From the NCBI GenBank assembly GCA_937894955.1, contig CALAXO010000096.1, positions 1 through 15,384 of the forward strand: a DNA stretch of 15,384 bases. The letters are read 5' to 3'. Below are positions 7,969 to 14,403 of this stretch, one piece after another. Below the pieces are notes generated by a model. That model was not told the origin of the DNA and searched no databases. It was given only the letters and a program-made list of their open reading frames with translations. Every line of letters starts with the position of its first letter. Position 1 is the stretch's first letter. This stretch comes from an uncultured Clostridia bacterium. Lineage in GTDB: Bacteria > Bacillota > Clostridia > Christensenellales > CAG-138. Made by a program: the position numbers and the translations under genes.

Positions 7969-8445
7969 ATGAACTCAAACGAAATATATGAAAAGGATAA
8001 GTGTGAAGGGCTGACGCTCATTATCGGAGGCGCATATCAGGGCAAGCTGACCTATGCCGTGCAGCGGCTTGGGCTCAATGCAGCCGCTGTCCTCGACCTT
8101 GCCGCCGTGCAAAGTCCCGAAGCAAATGTTTTTGATTCCGTTATCGGCGGGAACAGCAGTGTTTATATTCATTTTGAAGCATTGACGCAGCGAATTGCCG
8201 CTGAATATGCCGACCTTGATGCGGCATCCAAACGGCTTGACGTTGATTTTCTTGCACCGCTGTTCGCATTGTCCGAAAAAAAACGGACTGCACTCATTGC
8301 GCGCGAAATCGGCTGCGGCGTTGTTCCTCTCTCCGAGAAGGACCGCCTTTGGCGCGAGCTGCACGGTGCGGCCCTTTCGAAAGCCGCAGCAAAAGCAGAC
8401 AGCGTGATAAGGCTTTTTTGCGGACTTCCCGAAAGGTTAAAATAG
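7969..8445 (+). CDS. Short CobU-like protein, complementary to the cobU product
   Basis: A 158-residue protein related to CobU. It has a degenerate P-loop, IIGGAYQGKLT (18-28), in which the residue after GK is Leu instead of Ser/Thr. It lacks the RIxxH motif carrying the guanylylated histidine. Its C-terminal third keeps the CobU signature lost in the other copy: AREIGCGVVPLSEKDR (111-126), RELHG (129-133), and KADSVIRLFCGLPERLK at the end. The position between cobS and cobC supports a role in cobinamide activation, perhaps as a partner subunit of the upstream CobU. It could also be a kinase-only or regulatory paralogue. The start has a modest AGGT (about 7957-7960) upstream; a later start would cut into the P-loop strand. 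Confidence 0.75.
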   Translation: MNSNEIYEKDKCEGLTLIIGGAYQGKLTYAVQRLGLNAAAVLDLAAVQSPEANVFDSVIGGNSSVYIHFEALTQRIAAEYADLDAASKRLDVDFLAPLFALSEKKRTALIAREIGCGVVPLSEKDRLWRELHGAALSKAAAKADSVIRLFCGLPERLK

Positions 8446-8464
8446 CGAAAGGAGTTTTTCAACG

Positions 8465-9052
8465 ATGAAGCTGACTCTGATAAGGCACGGTATGACCCGA
8501 GGCAACATGCTGCATATTTATTATGGCAGTACCGATTTGCCGATTCTTTCCGAAAGTTATGCAGAGCTTGAAGCACGCGCAAAAACGGGCTTCTATCCGA
8601 CCGCCGAGCGTTATTACACCAGCGGAATGCTGCGCGCCGAACAGAGTTTTCGCGCAATTTACGGAGACACTCCGCACAGTGTGCTTCACGGAATGCGTGA
8701 AGCGGACTTCGGAGATTTTGAAATGCGGAATTATGCCGAACTGAAGGATGATCCTGCGTATATCAAATGGATTTCAGGAAACAACGAGGATAACATCTGT
8801 CCAAACGGTGAAAGCGGTGCGCAGGTCACGGCGCGCGCACTTGAGGCATTGAAACCCGTCATTTCCGAAGGGGTTGATGCAGTCGTTGTTGCCCACGGCG
8901 GCGTTATCGGCGGCGTGCTTGCGCATTTTTTTCCGAATCCGAACGGCAGATTCGCCTTCACGCCGGCACCCGGAGACGGTTATACCGTTGAATTTTGCGG
9001 CGAAAAGCCGGTTGCCGTTTACAAGCTTTCGGAACGGCAGTCACGCACATAA
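8465..9052 (+). CDS. cobC: Alpha-ribazole phosphatase, histidine phosphatase family
   Basis: A 195-residue histidine phosphatase. LIRHGMTRGN (5-14) contains the catalytic R7-H8 pair. R57, acid E79 in READFGDFE (78-86) and H144 in VVAHGGVIGG complete the usual active site. In the cobamide pathway CobC-type enzymes remove the phosphate from alpha-ribazole phosphate or from cobamide phosphate. The position directly behind cobT-cobU-cobS and the second cobU-like gene is the main reason for this assignment, because the fold alone also includes phosphoglycerate mutases. It has the best ribosome binding site of the group, AAAGGAG (8448-8454), 10 bases before the ATG. No plus-strand terminator follows it. 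Confidence 0.85.
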   Translation: MKLTLIRHGMTRGNMLHIYYGSTDLPILSESYAELEARAKTGFYPTAERYYTSGMLRAEQSFRAIYGDTPHSVLHGMREADFGDFEMRNYAELKDDPAYIKWISGNNEDNICPNGESGAQVTARALEALKPVISEGVDAVVVAHGGVIGGVLAHFFPNPNGRFAFTPAPGDGYTVEFCGEKPVAVYKLSERQSRT

Positions 9053-9079
9053 AAGTCGCGAATATGAAGCAAAAAGCGC

Positions 9080-9113
9080 AAAAAACCGATGCAGAATCCG
9101 CATTCCGCACCGG
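9080..9113 (-). terminator. Rho-independent terminator downstream of the SRP RNA
   Basis: On the minus strand the sequence folds as CCGGTGC-G-GAAT-GCGG-ATTC-T-GCATCGG, a stem of about 12 pairs with G-U wobbles, followed by six T residues (9085-9080). It lies 44 bases beyond the proposed mature end of the SRP RNA and would stop its precursor. Read on the plus strand the hairpin has no T tract, so it is not an obvious terminator for cobC. Confidence 0.75.
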
Positions 9114-9156
9114 CTTGAGCTTGGCAATTCAATTGCAATGTTCTTGACGCTGTGTT

Positions 9157-9361
9157 AAAAAATCGCACCCGTTCTTCAGCAGCGAACTGCACACGGCAAG
9201 GGAATGAATGCTCCTGCCGGGCGTCCCCGCGGCACATCGTCTTATCCGCTTAATGCTGCTTCCGTCAAGACCTGACATGGTTCACGGCAGAAAATTGCAC
9301 GGGACCCGGCCGTCAACACACCCACTTTTGCTGTGCGGCAAAACCTCGAACGGGATGCGAC
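9157..9361 (-). ncRNA. ffs: Signal recognition particle RNA, S domain with long helix 5, apparently no Alu domain
   Basis: The minus strand contains the nearly invariant SRP core: GTGAACC, ATGTCAGGTC, then GACGGAAGCAGC followed by TAAGCGG (core at about 9255-9287). Flanks match the Bacillus scRNA in order: CGAGG, a TTTTGC/GCAAAA hairpin, TGTTGACGGCCGGGTCCCGTGCAA, and on the 3' side ATGTGCCGCGGGGACGCCCGG. The ends pair with each other: TCGCATCCCGTTC (9360-9348) with GAACGGGTGCGA (9174-9163), with one bulged A. A GCAG-TTCG-CTGC tetraloop hairpin lies at 9190-9179. The RNA binds Ffh and targets nascent secreted and membrane proteins. The promoter begins just upstream of the closing helix, so the Alu part that precedes this region in Bacillus is missing. 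The 3' end is estimated from the pairing and the T6 run at 9162-9157. Confidence 0.93.
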
Positions 9362-9367
9362 TTTTTA

Positions 9368-9396
9368 ATTATACAACATTACCGTTGAATTTGCAA
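9368..9396 (-). promoter_or_regulatory. Strong sigma-70 promoter of the SRP RNA
   Basis: TTGCAA (9396-9391) and TATAAT (9373-9368) are separated by 17 bases. The start is predicted at G 9361, the first base of the closing helix. The sequence before the -10 box, AATGTTG, resembles the AATGCTG found at the two promoters near 1070 and 1260. Confidence 0.8.
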
Positions 9397-9443
9397 GAGG
9401 AAAACGAAAGATTTTTTCACTTTTCGAATTATACAAAAAACGG

Positions 9444-9472
9444 TTGCAAATCGTCCCGAAAAATGATATGAT
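9444..9472 (+). promoter_or_regulatory. Sigma-70-type promoter of the amidohydrolase gene
   Basis: TTGCAA (9444-9449) and TATGAT (9467-9472) are separated by 17 bases. Transcription should start near 9479. This promoter is divergent from the SRP RNA promoter, with the two -35 boxes about 48 bases apart. Confidence 0.65.
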
Positions 9473-9478
9473 TTTAAC

Positions 9479-9699
9479 ATGTGCGTTATTTTTTTGTTAA
9501 CAAATGTATTGCGAACACCGAATGCGCGCCGTATTTTCAGTACGGTGCGCAAGGCCGATTCCGCGTTGAGTTCAAATCGCATTTGCGAAAAAACAGAATT
9601 TGAATCCTTTTCAGCAAAGAGCGATTTGTTCGGTGCGTTTTCAGGTTTGGTTATTAAACAGTTTGTGAATCGATGTTTGTATGCAGCACGGAGGAATCG
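9479..9699 (+). promoter_or_regulatory. Structured leader of the amidohydrolase gene
   Basis: The predicted leader of about 220 bases contains a strong hairpin at 9524-9550: GCGCGCCGTA pairs with TACGGTGCGC through ten base pairs, one of them G-U, around a TTTTCAG loop. No T tract follows, so it is not a simple terminator. I do not recognise a purine or other known riboswitch here. Open frames in this leader have no ribosome binding site and look accidental. Confidence 0.4.
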
Positions 9700-11064
9700 A
9701 TGTATCTTATTGCGAACGGCCGCCTTATCACGCGGGTTCCCGGGGATGAATTTTTCATGAAGGACGGCGGCGTTGCCGTCATTGGGAGCCGCATTGCCGA
9801 AGTCGGCACAACGGCCGAACTTGTTTCAAAATATCCGCGTGCGGAGTTTATCGATGCATGCGGCGGCATAATAATGCCCGGCTTTATTGATGCACACACG
9901 CGTTTTTATTCGTCCCTAACCTGCGGATTCGATCTTCCTGTCAGCGAGCGGGCGGAATACTATGAATTTCTGCATAACGGCCGCTGGTCCGTTGACAGGC
10001 ATCTTACGCTTGACCTTGTCAAAATGTCCGCATATGCTTCAATTGTCGAACGAATTAAAAACGGAGTTACGACCGTTTTCGACAGTCATGCAAGTTATTT
10101 TGAACCGAGCGGGAGCCTTGGCTCGATCGCTTCCGCCGTTCGCGACTGCGGCATTCGTGCCTGCCTTTGCTACGAAACGAGTGACCGAGATGGGAACGAA
10201 AAAAGCGAACTTGCAATTACGGAGAATCTGAATTTTTATGACAGCCTTTCCGCAATGAATATTCCGAATATACGTGCAATGTTCGGGCTGCACTCATCCT
10301 TTACGCTGTCGGATGCAACACTTCGCAAATGCGTTGCACGCAGCAAGGGACGCATGGGGTTTCACATCAGTGTTTCCGAAAGTCCGGATGATCTATATGA
10401 TTCCACGCAGAAATACGGCTGCCGCCCCGTTCAGCGATTGCAGAACGCCGGTGTGCTCACACCCGATTCACTGCTTGCACACTGCACATATGTGGATGAT
10501 GTTGGGCTTGATATTATCCGCCGAAGCGGAAGCAGCATTGTAAACTGTCCCGAATCGGATCTTTTTAACAGCACGGGATGCTGTCCCGTGTTTAAAATAC
10601 TCGAAAAGGGCATCACTCTCGGTATCGGTTCCGACTCATATGCAGCCGATATGCTTGAAGTTGCAAAAATGTCGCTGAGTGAATTGAGACACACCGCAGG
10701 ACTGCCGAATGCCGGTTTTCCGGAAGTTGCACGCATGCTTTTTGACGGAAACGCCAAGATTGCATCCCGCACATTCGGAATCCCGATCGGGAGGATTCAA
10801 AAAGGTGCGGCGGCTGATATAATCATTATGGATTACATTCCGTATACACCACTGAGTGCCGTGAATACGGACAGGCACATTATCTTCGGCATGAGCGGGC
10901 ATGAGTGCGTTATGACAATGGCTGCCGGGAGAGTCCTTATGCGAAACCGCAGGCTAACATTTGCCCGTGAAGATATTCTGAGCCGCAAAACAACAGCCGC
11001 CGCAGAAGATCTTTGGCAGGCGGTGAACCAAGATGCGCAAAACAGGCTGCTTCATGATGGATAA
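9700..11064 (+). CDS. ssnA: SsnA-family amidohydrolase with altered metal-binding motif
   Basis: A 454-residue member of the amidohydrolase superfamily, closest by eye to SsnA, a family associated with anaerobic purine and urate breakdown. Matching phrases include GGIIMPGFIDAHT (55-67), VDRHLTLDLV, GVTTVFDSHASY (122-133), GIRACLCYETSDRDG (151-165), FGLHSSFTLSD (196-205) and PYTPLSAVN. The usual H-x-H metal pair is H66-T-R68 here. The normal HIHVAE is HISVSE (H222 kept). HC in LLAHCTYV (H261) and D312 in GIGSDSY are present, while the NPES segment reads NCPES instead of HNPES. Catalysis may therefore be changed or lost. ATG 9700 is chosen for GGAGG at 9690-9694 with 5-base spacing; an upstream ATG at 9673 lacks one. 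No other purine-catabolism gene is nearby. Confidence 0.85.
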   Translation: MYLIANGRLITRVPGDEFFMKDGGVAVIGSRIAEVGTTAELVSKYPRAEFIDACGGIIMPGFIDAHTRFYSSLTCGFDLPVSERAEYYEFLHNGRWSVDRHLTLDLVKMSAYASIVERIKNGVTTVFDSHASYFEPSGSLGSIASAVRDCGIRACLCYETSDRDGNEKSELAITENLNFYDSLSAMNIPNIRAMFGLHSSFTLSDATLRKCVARSKGRMGFHISVSESPDDLYDSTQKYGCRPVQRLQNAGVLTPDSLLAHCTYVDDVGLDIIRRSGSSIVNCPESDLFNSTGCCPVFKILEKGITLGIGSDSYAADMLEVAKMSLSELRHTAGLPNAGFPEVARMLFDGNAKIASRTFGIPIGRIQKGAAADIIIMDYIPYTPLSAVNTDRHIIFGMSGHECVMTMAAGRVLMRNRRLTFAREDILSRKTTAAAEDLWQAVNQDAQNRLLHDG

Positions 11065-11094
11065 TTTTTTCGAATTGCTTTTGATTTGGATTTC

Positions 11095-11141
11095 AAAAAG
11101 GGACTGCTGCAAACATAAATTGATTTTGCGGCAGTCCCTTT
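11095..11141. terminator. Bidirectional terminator between ssnA and ricT
   Basis: AAAGGGACTGC (11097-11107) pairs perfectly with GCAGTCCCTTT (11131-11141). The stem extends inward through a wobble pair and GCAAA/TTTGC, around an A/T-rich loop. On the minus strand the hairpin is followed by five T residues (11099-11095), a good terminator for ricT. On the plus strand it ends in TTTAATGTTTC, a weaker but usable end for ssnA. Confidence 0.85.
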
Positions 11142-11174
11142 AATGTTTCAGTGTTTGTTTTTAAGTTCGTCCTT

Positions 11175-12557
11175 TCAATTTTCAGTTCGTGCCGGCACTT
11201 TTGCGCGTTTATCGGCGCGCCAGTCACAATACTTTGTTTTTTTCTTGAATTTTGCAGGTTTCTGCTGCTTTTTGAATCCGCCGCCCGGCCTGTCGGGTCT
11301 GTCCCCTCTTTCAACTCCGTCAAACTCGTCCTCGTGTTCAAGCATTTCGAAAGAATCGGGACGCGGCGTCCATAGTTTTTTGTTTTGCTTTTTGTTGAAT
11401 TTTCGGCCGCTGTCACCCTCCTTGGAGCTTTTTTGCACACGATCAACCTTTTGCACAGGCTTTGCGGATTTCTGCAAGTTTGAAGGTTTGCAGGGCTTTA
11501 CATATTTTGCAGGCTTTGCGGCAGGCAGTTCCCCGTTGCCCATTTCCGTTTCATCGGGTGAAAATGCATCGGCCGCATAAATATCGGCTCGATCGTATTT
11601 CGGTTCATCAATAAACTCTGCTTCTTCTTCAGCTTCATCTGCGAAATCGGGGTTTGAAGCTGCCCGCTGAGGCATTCCGTCTTCATCGGCATTGCCGCAG
11701 CATGAACCGCCGCATTCAGCGCAGCCGCAGCAGCGGACACCGTTTTTGTTGACATAATTCAGCTCATTGAAAGGATAGCTCCGAACATCAAGCGTGCCAT
11801 CGGCAAGCGTTACTTTAACCTTTGTCATTTCCGTTATGACATTGTTTTCGATAACAAGACCGCTTCCGTCAACCGTTATGCATTCGGTGCCGACGGTGGG
11901 CATCTGTTTATGCATTATATCGTAGCATTCCTGTTCATATTTCAGGCAGCACATAAGTCTTCCGCAAATGCCGGAAATTTTTGTCGGGTTCAGCGAAAGG
12001 TTCTGGGACTTTGCCATTTTTATTGAAACCGGAATAAACTCCGTCAAGAAGGAGCTGCAGCAGACGGGACGCCCGCATGCACCGATGCCTCCGCACTTTT
12101 TTGCTTCGTCGCGAACGCCGATTTGACGCAGATCAATGCGTGTTTTGAAAATGCCTGCAAGGTCTTTTACAAGCTCACGAAAGTCCACTCTGTTGTCAGC
12201 CGTGAAATAGAAGCTGAGTTTTGAACCGTTGAATGCGTATTCAACATCAACAAGTTTCATTGCAAGCCCGTGCTCTTCAATCTTGCGCTGACAGGTTTTA
12301 AAGGCTTCTTTTTCTTTTGAAAGGTAGTATTCGTGCTGCTCTCGATCCTCGCCCGTTGCAATGCGGACAACGGGTTTCAGCGGAGCAACGATGCTTTCTT
12401 CCGCAATTATTCTCGGCGGCTCGGCAACCTCACCGAAAACAAGTCCTCTTGCGGTTTCAACAATTACATTGTCGCCTTTTTCTATTTTTAACTCCAACGG
12501 ATCAAAATAGTAAATTTTGCCGCTGTCCTTAAACTTAACTCCGATTACCTTGTTCAT
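11175..12557 (-). CDS. ricT: RicT/YaaT-type PSP1 iron-sulfur protein with long C-terminal extension
   Basis: A 460-residue protein. Residues 1-270 are the PSP1 domain of RicT, a subunit of the Bacillus RicA-RicF-RicT (Y) complex that carries iron-sulfur clusters and influences RNase Y processing, competence, sporulation and biofilm formation. The cysteine signature is complete: CGGIGACGRPVCC (155-167) and CGRLMCCLKYE (198-208). Family members are usually near 275-300 residues. Here about 190 more follow: a second Cys-rich patch, CCGCAECGGSCCG (276-288), an acidic segment (about 291-345), and a basic Lys/Pro/Arg-rich disordered tail. Neighbouring holB is the usual partner gene. The ribosome binding site is weak (GGGACGG, about 12 bases before ATG). 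The Bacillus RicA and RicF partners are not in this window. Confidence 0.92.
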   Translation of the reverse strand: MNKVIGVKFKDSGKIYYFDPLELKIEKGDNVIVETARGLVFGEVAEPPRIIAEESIVAPLKPVVRIATGEDREQHEYYLSKEKEAFKTCQRKIEEHGLAMKLVDVEYAFNGSKLSFYFTADNRVDFRELVKDLAGIFKTRIDLRQIGVRDEAKKCGGIGACGRPVCCSSFLTEFIPVSIKMAKSQNLSLNPTKISGICGRLMCCLKYEQECYDIMHKQMPTVGTECITVDGSGLVIENNVITEMTKVKVTLADGTLDVRSYPFNELNYVNKNGVRCCGCAECGGSCCGNADEDGMPQRAASNPDFADEAEEEAEFIDEPKYDRADIYAADAFSPDETEMGNGELPAAKPAKYVKPCKPSNLQKSAKPVQKVDRVQKSSKEGDSGRKFNKKQNKKLWTPRPDSFEMLEHEDEFDGVERGDRPDRPGGGFKKQQKPAKFKKKTKYCDWRADKRAKVPARTEN

Positions 12558-12649
12558 TATTTAAACCGTCCCAATTTTTCATCAAATTATATCAAATTAT
12601 TGAATGCATTCGCCGCATGCCCGAAGCAGGCAAATCATGCTCCGACATA

Positions 12650-13579
12650 TTAATCGGATATTGTCTCAGCAATATCTATTATCAGCCTGTCGAGAATCAG
12701 ATTCACGCCCGCATTTGAGCTCAGCCGCATTTCCGCCTCCGTGATTTTTATGACTGCTGAATGAATTGCACTGAACGACAAAGCGCCGGCAGCATTATTG
12801 AGCCTTGTGCCGGCTGCGCTGCCGCCCGCAGCTCCCGTTTTTTTGTTTAAAACATCATGACACGCGGCAAGCATGAACCCCATGCTTTCTTTTGCAGCCC
12901 GTCTGTCCCTGCCGATTGATTTTGCCCACTTGAATGGGAGCTTTCCTTCAAAAATATCAAAGAAAGCATCAATCGCATTCTGCCTGAGTTTTTGAAAAGC
13001 TTCGTCCTGCATGAGCCGTTTTGCACGGGTCAGCGACCCCATGCTCTGCGCCGCAAAACGCTGCGCTTCCGATTTTGCGGCACCCAGGCGAATCAGTTCC
13101 GCGCCGATTTCCGCCGCAGACGCCGTTCCGAGGCGAACGATCTGACAACGCGAACGAATTGTCGGAAGAATGCGTTGTTCAATGCCCGTAAGCAGAAAAA
13201 ACGTGCCTTCCGGCGGCTCCTCGAGCATTTTGAGCATTGCATTCACCGCACTGTCGTTCATCATATGGGCGTCGGTGATTACAACAACGCGGTTGTTTCC
13301 TCCGAACGCCTTTTTTCTGAGTTCCTGCCGAATCGTGCGCATTTGTTCAACCTTTGCGCCGCCGTTCAGCTCGTAAAAATCCGGAGAAAATTCCAGCATC
13401 TCCGTTTTTTCGCTGCCGAACAGCAGCAGCGCGGCGCACTGACGCAAAAGCTCTGCAGTCGATGACGGTTCGCCTTCCGGCGCGGTTTCATCGCAGTCCG
13501 CACTTGTGACAAGATAGCCGTGCATCGCCCTTCCTGCACGAATCGCATTCTTCAGTTTTTGTGCATTTTCGTTAATCAT
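12650..13579 (-). CDS. holB: DNA polymerase III delta prime subunit
   Basis: A 309-residue AAA+ clamp-loader subunit that helps open the sliding clamp at the replication fork. HGYLVTS (20-26) is the counterpart of the usual HAYLF(x)GP opening, but no Walker A GxxxxGKT follows; delta prime subunits are commonly non-hydrolysing. VVVITDAHMMND (98-109) and AMLKMLEEPPEGTFFLLT (114-131) correspond to the Walker B and following segment. The sensor motif is TIRSRCQIVRL (140-150). The zinc-binding cysteines found in many bacterial delta prime proteins are not evident. It lies 92 bases upstream of ricT, a conserved pairing, and 46 bases downstream of a membrane-protein gene. The ATG at 13579 lacks an obvious ribosome binding site; the next part of the protein fits the family N terminus. 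Confidence 0.9.
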   Translation of the reverse strand: MINENAQKLKNAIRAGRAMHGYLVTSADCDETAPEGEPSSTAELLRQCAALLLFGSEKTEMLEFSPDFYELNGGAKVEQMRTIRQELRKKAFGGNNRVVVITDAHMMNDSAVNAMLKMLEEPPEGTFFLLTGIEQRILPTIRSRCQIVRLGTASAAEIGAELIRLGAAKSEAQRFAAQSMGSLTRAKRLMQDEAFQKLRQNAIDAFFDIFEGKLPFKWAKSIGRDRRAAKESMGFMLAACHDVLNKKTGAAGGSAAGTRLNNAAGALSFSAIHSAVIKITEAEMRLSSNAGVNLILDRLIIDIAETISD

Positions 13580-13625
13580 GAAAAATCATGAAAAGATTCC
13601 GAAACCGCGCAATGCGTGTTCCGAA

Positions 13626-14201
13626 TCAGCAAAACTCGGCCTGCGGAGCGATCCGGCGCACATGATTCAGAAATTCTTCATCGGGATTGAAAAAAATCCT
13701 GTGCAGCGCACCGCCCTTTTTATACACAACGGAATAGGCTCTTTCCGTTTTCCTGCATGAAACATTTGCTGAGTCGATAATCGATGAAGCATTTTCACCC
13801 GAATACTCGCTGCCGGGAGTGCAGACGGCAACTATGTCACTTCCGCAAAGAGTTTCGATTATTGTGCCTTTTGCACTTACAATGCGTTCGAACACTATCG
13901 TTCCGACAGGGTAAGGATAATCCTCATGCGTAATCATATCGTCAAAACGCGGATCGTAAACGGTCTCCGGCTCTTTATAAAACACAGTGTAGCGGAAGCC
14001 GATGATGCGCAGCCTGTAAACCGCATAGATTGCGGCAAGAACAAGCCCGATAAAAACATAGCGCGGGACATTCGAATCAAAAAGCTTTTCGAGATGCATA
14101 ACCACCGCTCCGACTGCAAAAAAAGCAATAATCAGGACGATGAAAAGGATAAGGTCACTTTTTTGCGATCCGCCGGATCTGTCCACACTCTGCTGATACA
14201 T
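13626..14201 (-). CDS. Two-helix membrane protein of unknown function
   Basis: A 191-residue protein not recognised as a known family. A short polar, Ser/Gln-rich N terminus leads to a first membrane helix (about 17-37, LILFIVLIIAFFAVGAVV) and a second (about 48-67). A soluble C-terminal part of about 125 residues has alternating hydrophobic residues (TIVFERIVSA, TIIETLCGSDIVAVC) that suggest a mixed or beta fold facing one side of the membrane. It contains four cysteines, one of them the last residue. The start is firm: GGAGG (14213-14209) lies 7 bases before the ATG. It is the first gene behind a strong promoter and precedes holB and ricT in the same direction, so it is probably co-transcribed with them. 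Confidence 0.8.
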   Translation of the reverse strand: MYQQSVDRSGGSQKSDLILFIVLIIAFFAVGAVVMHLEKLFDSNVPRYVFIGLVLAAIYAVYRLRIIGFRYTVFYKEPETVYDPRFDDMITHEDYPYPVGTIVFERIVSAKGTIIETLCGSDIVAVCTPGSEYSGENASSIIDSANVSCRKTERAYSVVYKKGGALHRIFFNPDEEFLNHVRRIAPQAEFC

Positions 14202-14249
14202 GCATAAGCCTCCACGGTTGATTTTGCAGGCGGCGCAGCCTGCCGCTAT

Positions 14250-14278
14250 ATTGTATCATTTCGCCGACATGAAGTCAA
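14250..14278 (-). promoter_or_regulatory. Sigma-70 promoter of the membrane protein-holB-ricT genes
   Basis: TTGACT (14278-14273) and TACAAT (14255-14250) are separated by 17 bases. The start point is predicted near 14243, giving a leader of about 40 bases. That leader includes a small GC-rich hairpin (GCGGC-AGGCTGC-GCCGC). No equally good promoter is visible between the downstream genes, although an isolated TATAAT occurs upstream of ricT near 12589. Confidence 0.75.
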
Positions 14279-14381
14279 CGGCTCTCGGCCATTGCGGAAT
14301 GAAAGCCGCTCCTGCCGAGATATTCGCAAATCCTCCGAGTTTATATATTTTCGGATTTTGGTATTTTCGAAAAATCATGCG

Positions 14382-14400
14382 CTGTTTTTCAAAAAAACAG
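14382..14400 (-). terminator. Possible weak terminator after mfd
   Basis: Just past the mfd stop, CTGTTTTT and AAAAACAG form an eight-pair, A/T-rich stem with a three-base loop. The next T run (ATTTTTC) comes about 7 bases later. The weak stem and displaced T tract make this a doubtful terminator, so mfd transcripts may read on toward the membrane-protein gene. Confidence 0.35.
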
Positions 14401-14403
14401 AGA

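Noticed and set aside
9086..9113. The hairpin after cobC considered as a terminator of the cob genes
   Set aside because: The T tract is only on the minus strand, so it fits the SRP RNA precursor and not cobC.
9423..9438. A second TATAAT on the minus strand upstream of the SRP RNA promoter
   Set aside because: The nearest TTGCAA is only 10 bases away and no -35 box lies at 16-18 bases, so it is unlikely to be a working promoter for a longer SRP RNA.
9479..9760. A 93-codon open frame in the leader of the amidohydrolase gene
   Set aside because: It has no ribosome binding site, begins at about the predicted transcription start, contains the strong hairpin, and overlaps the real gene start out of frame.
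11143..11580. A 145-codon plus-strand open frame rich in Phe, Ser and Cys
   Set aside because: It is the antisense of the low-complexity Lys/Pro-rich tail of RicT; the odd composition is explained by that tail.
12558..12649. TATAAT and a tandem ATCAAATTAT between holB and ricT considered as a promoter
   Set aside because: No acceptable -35 box is present at the right distance; A/T-rich composition alone explains it.
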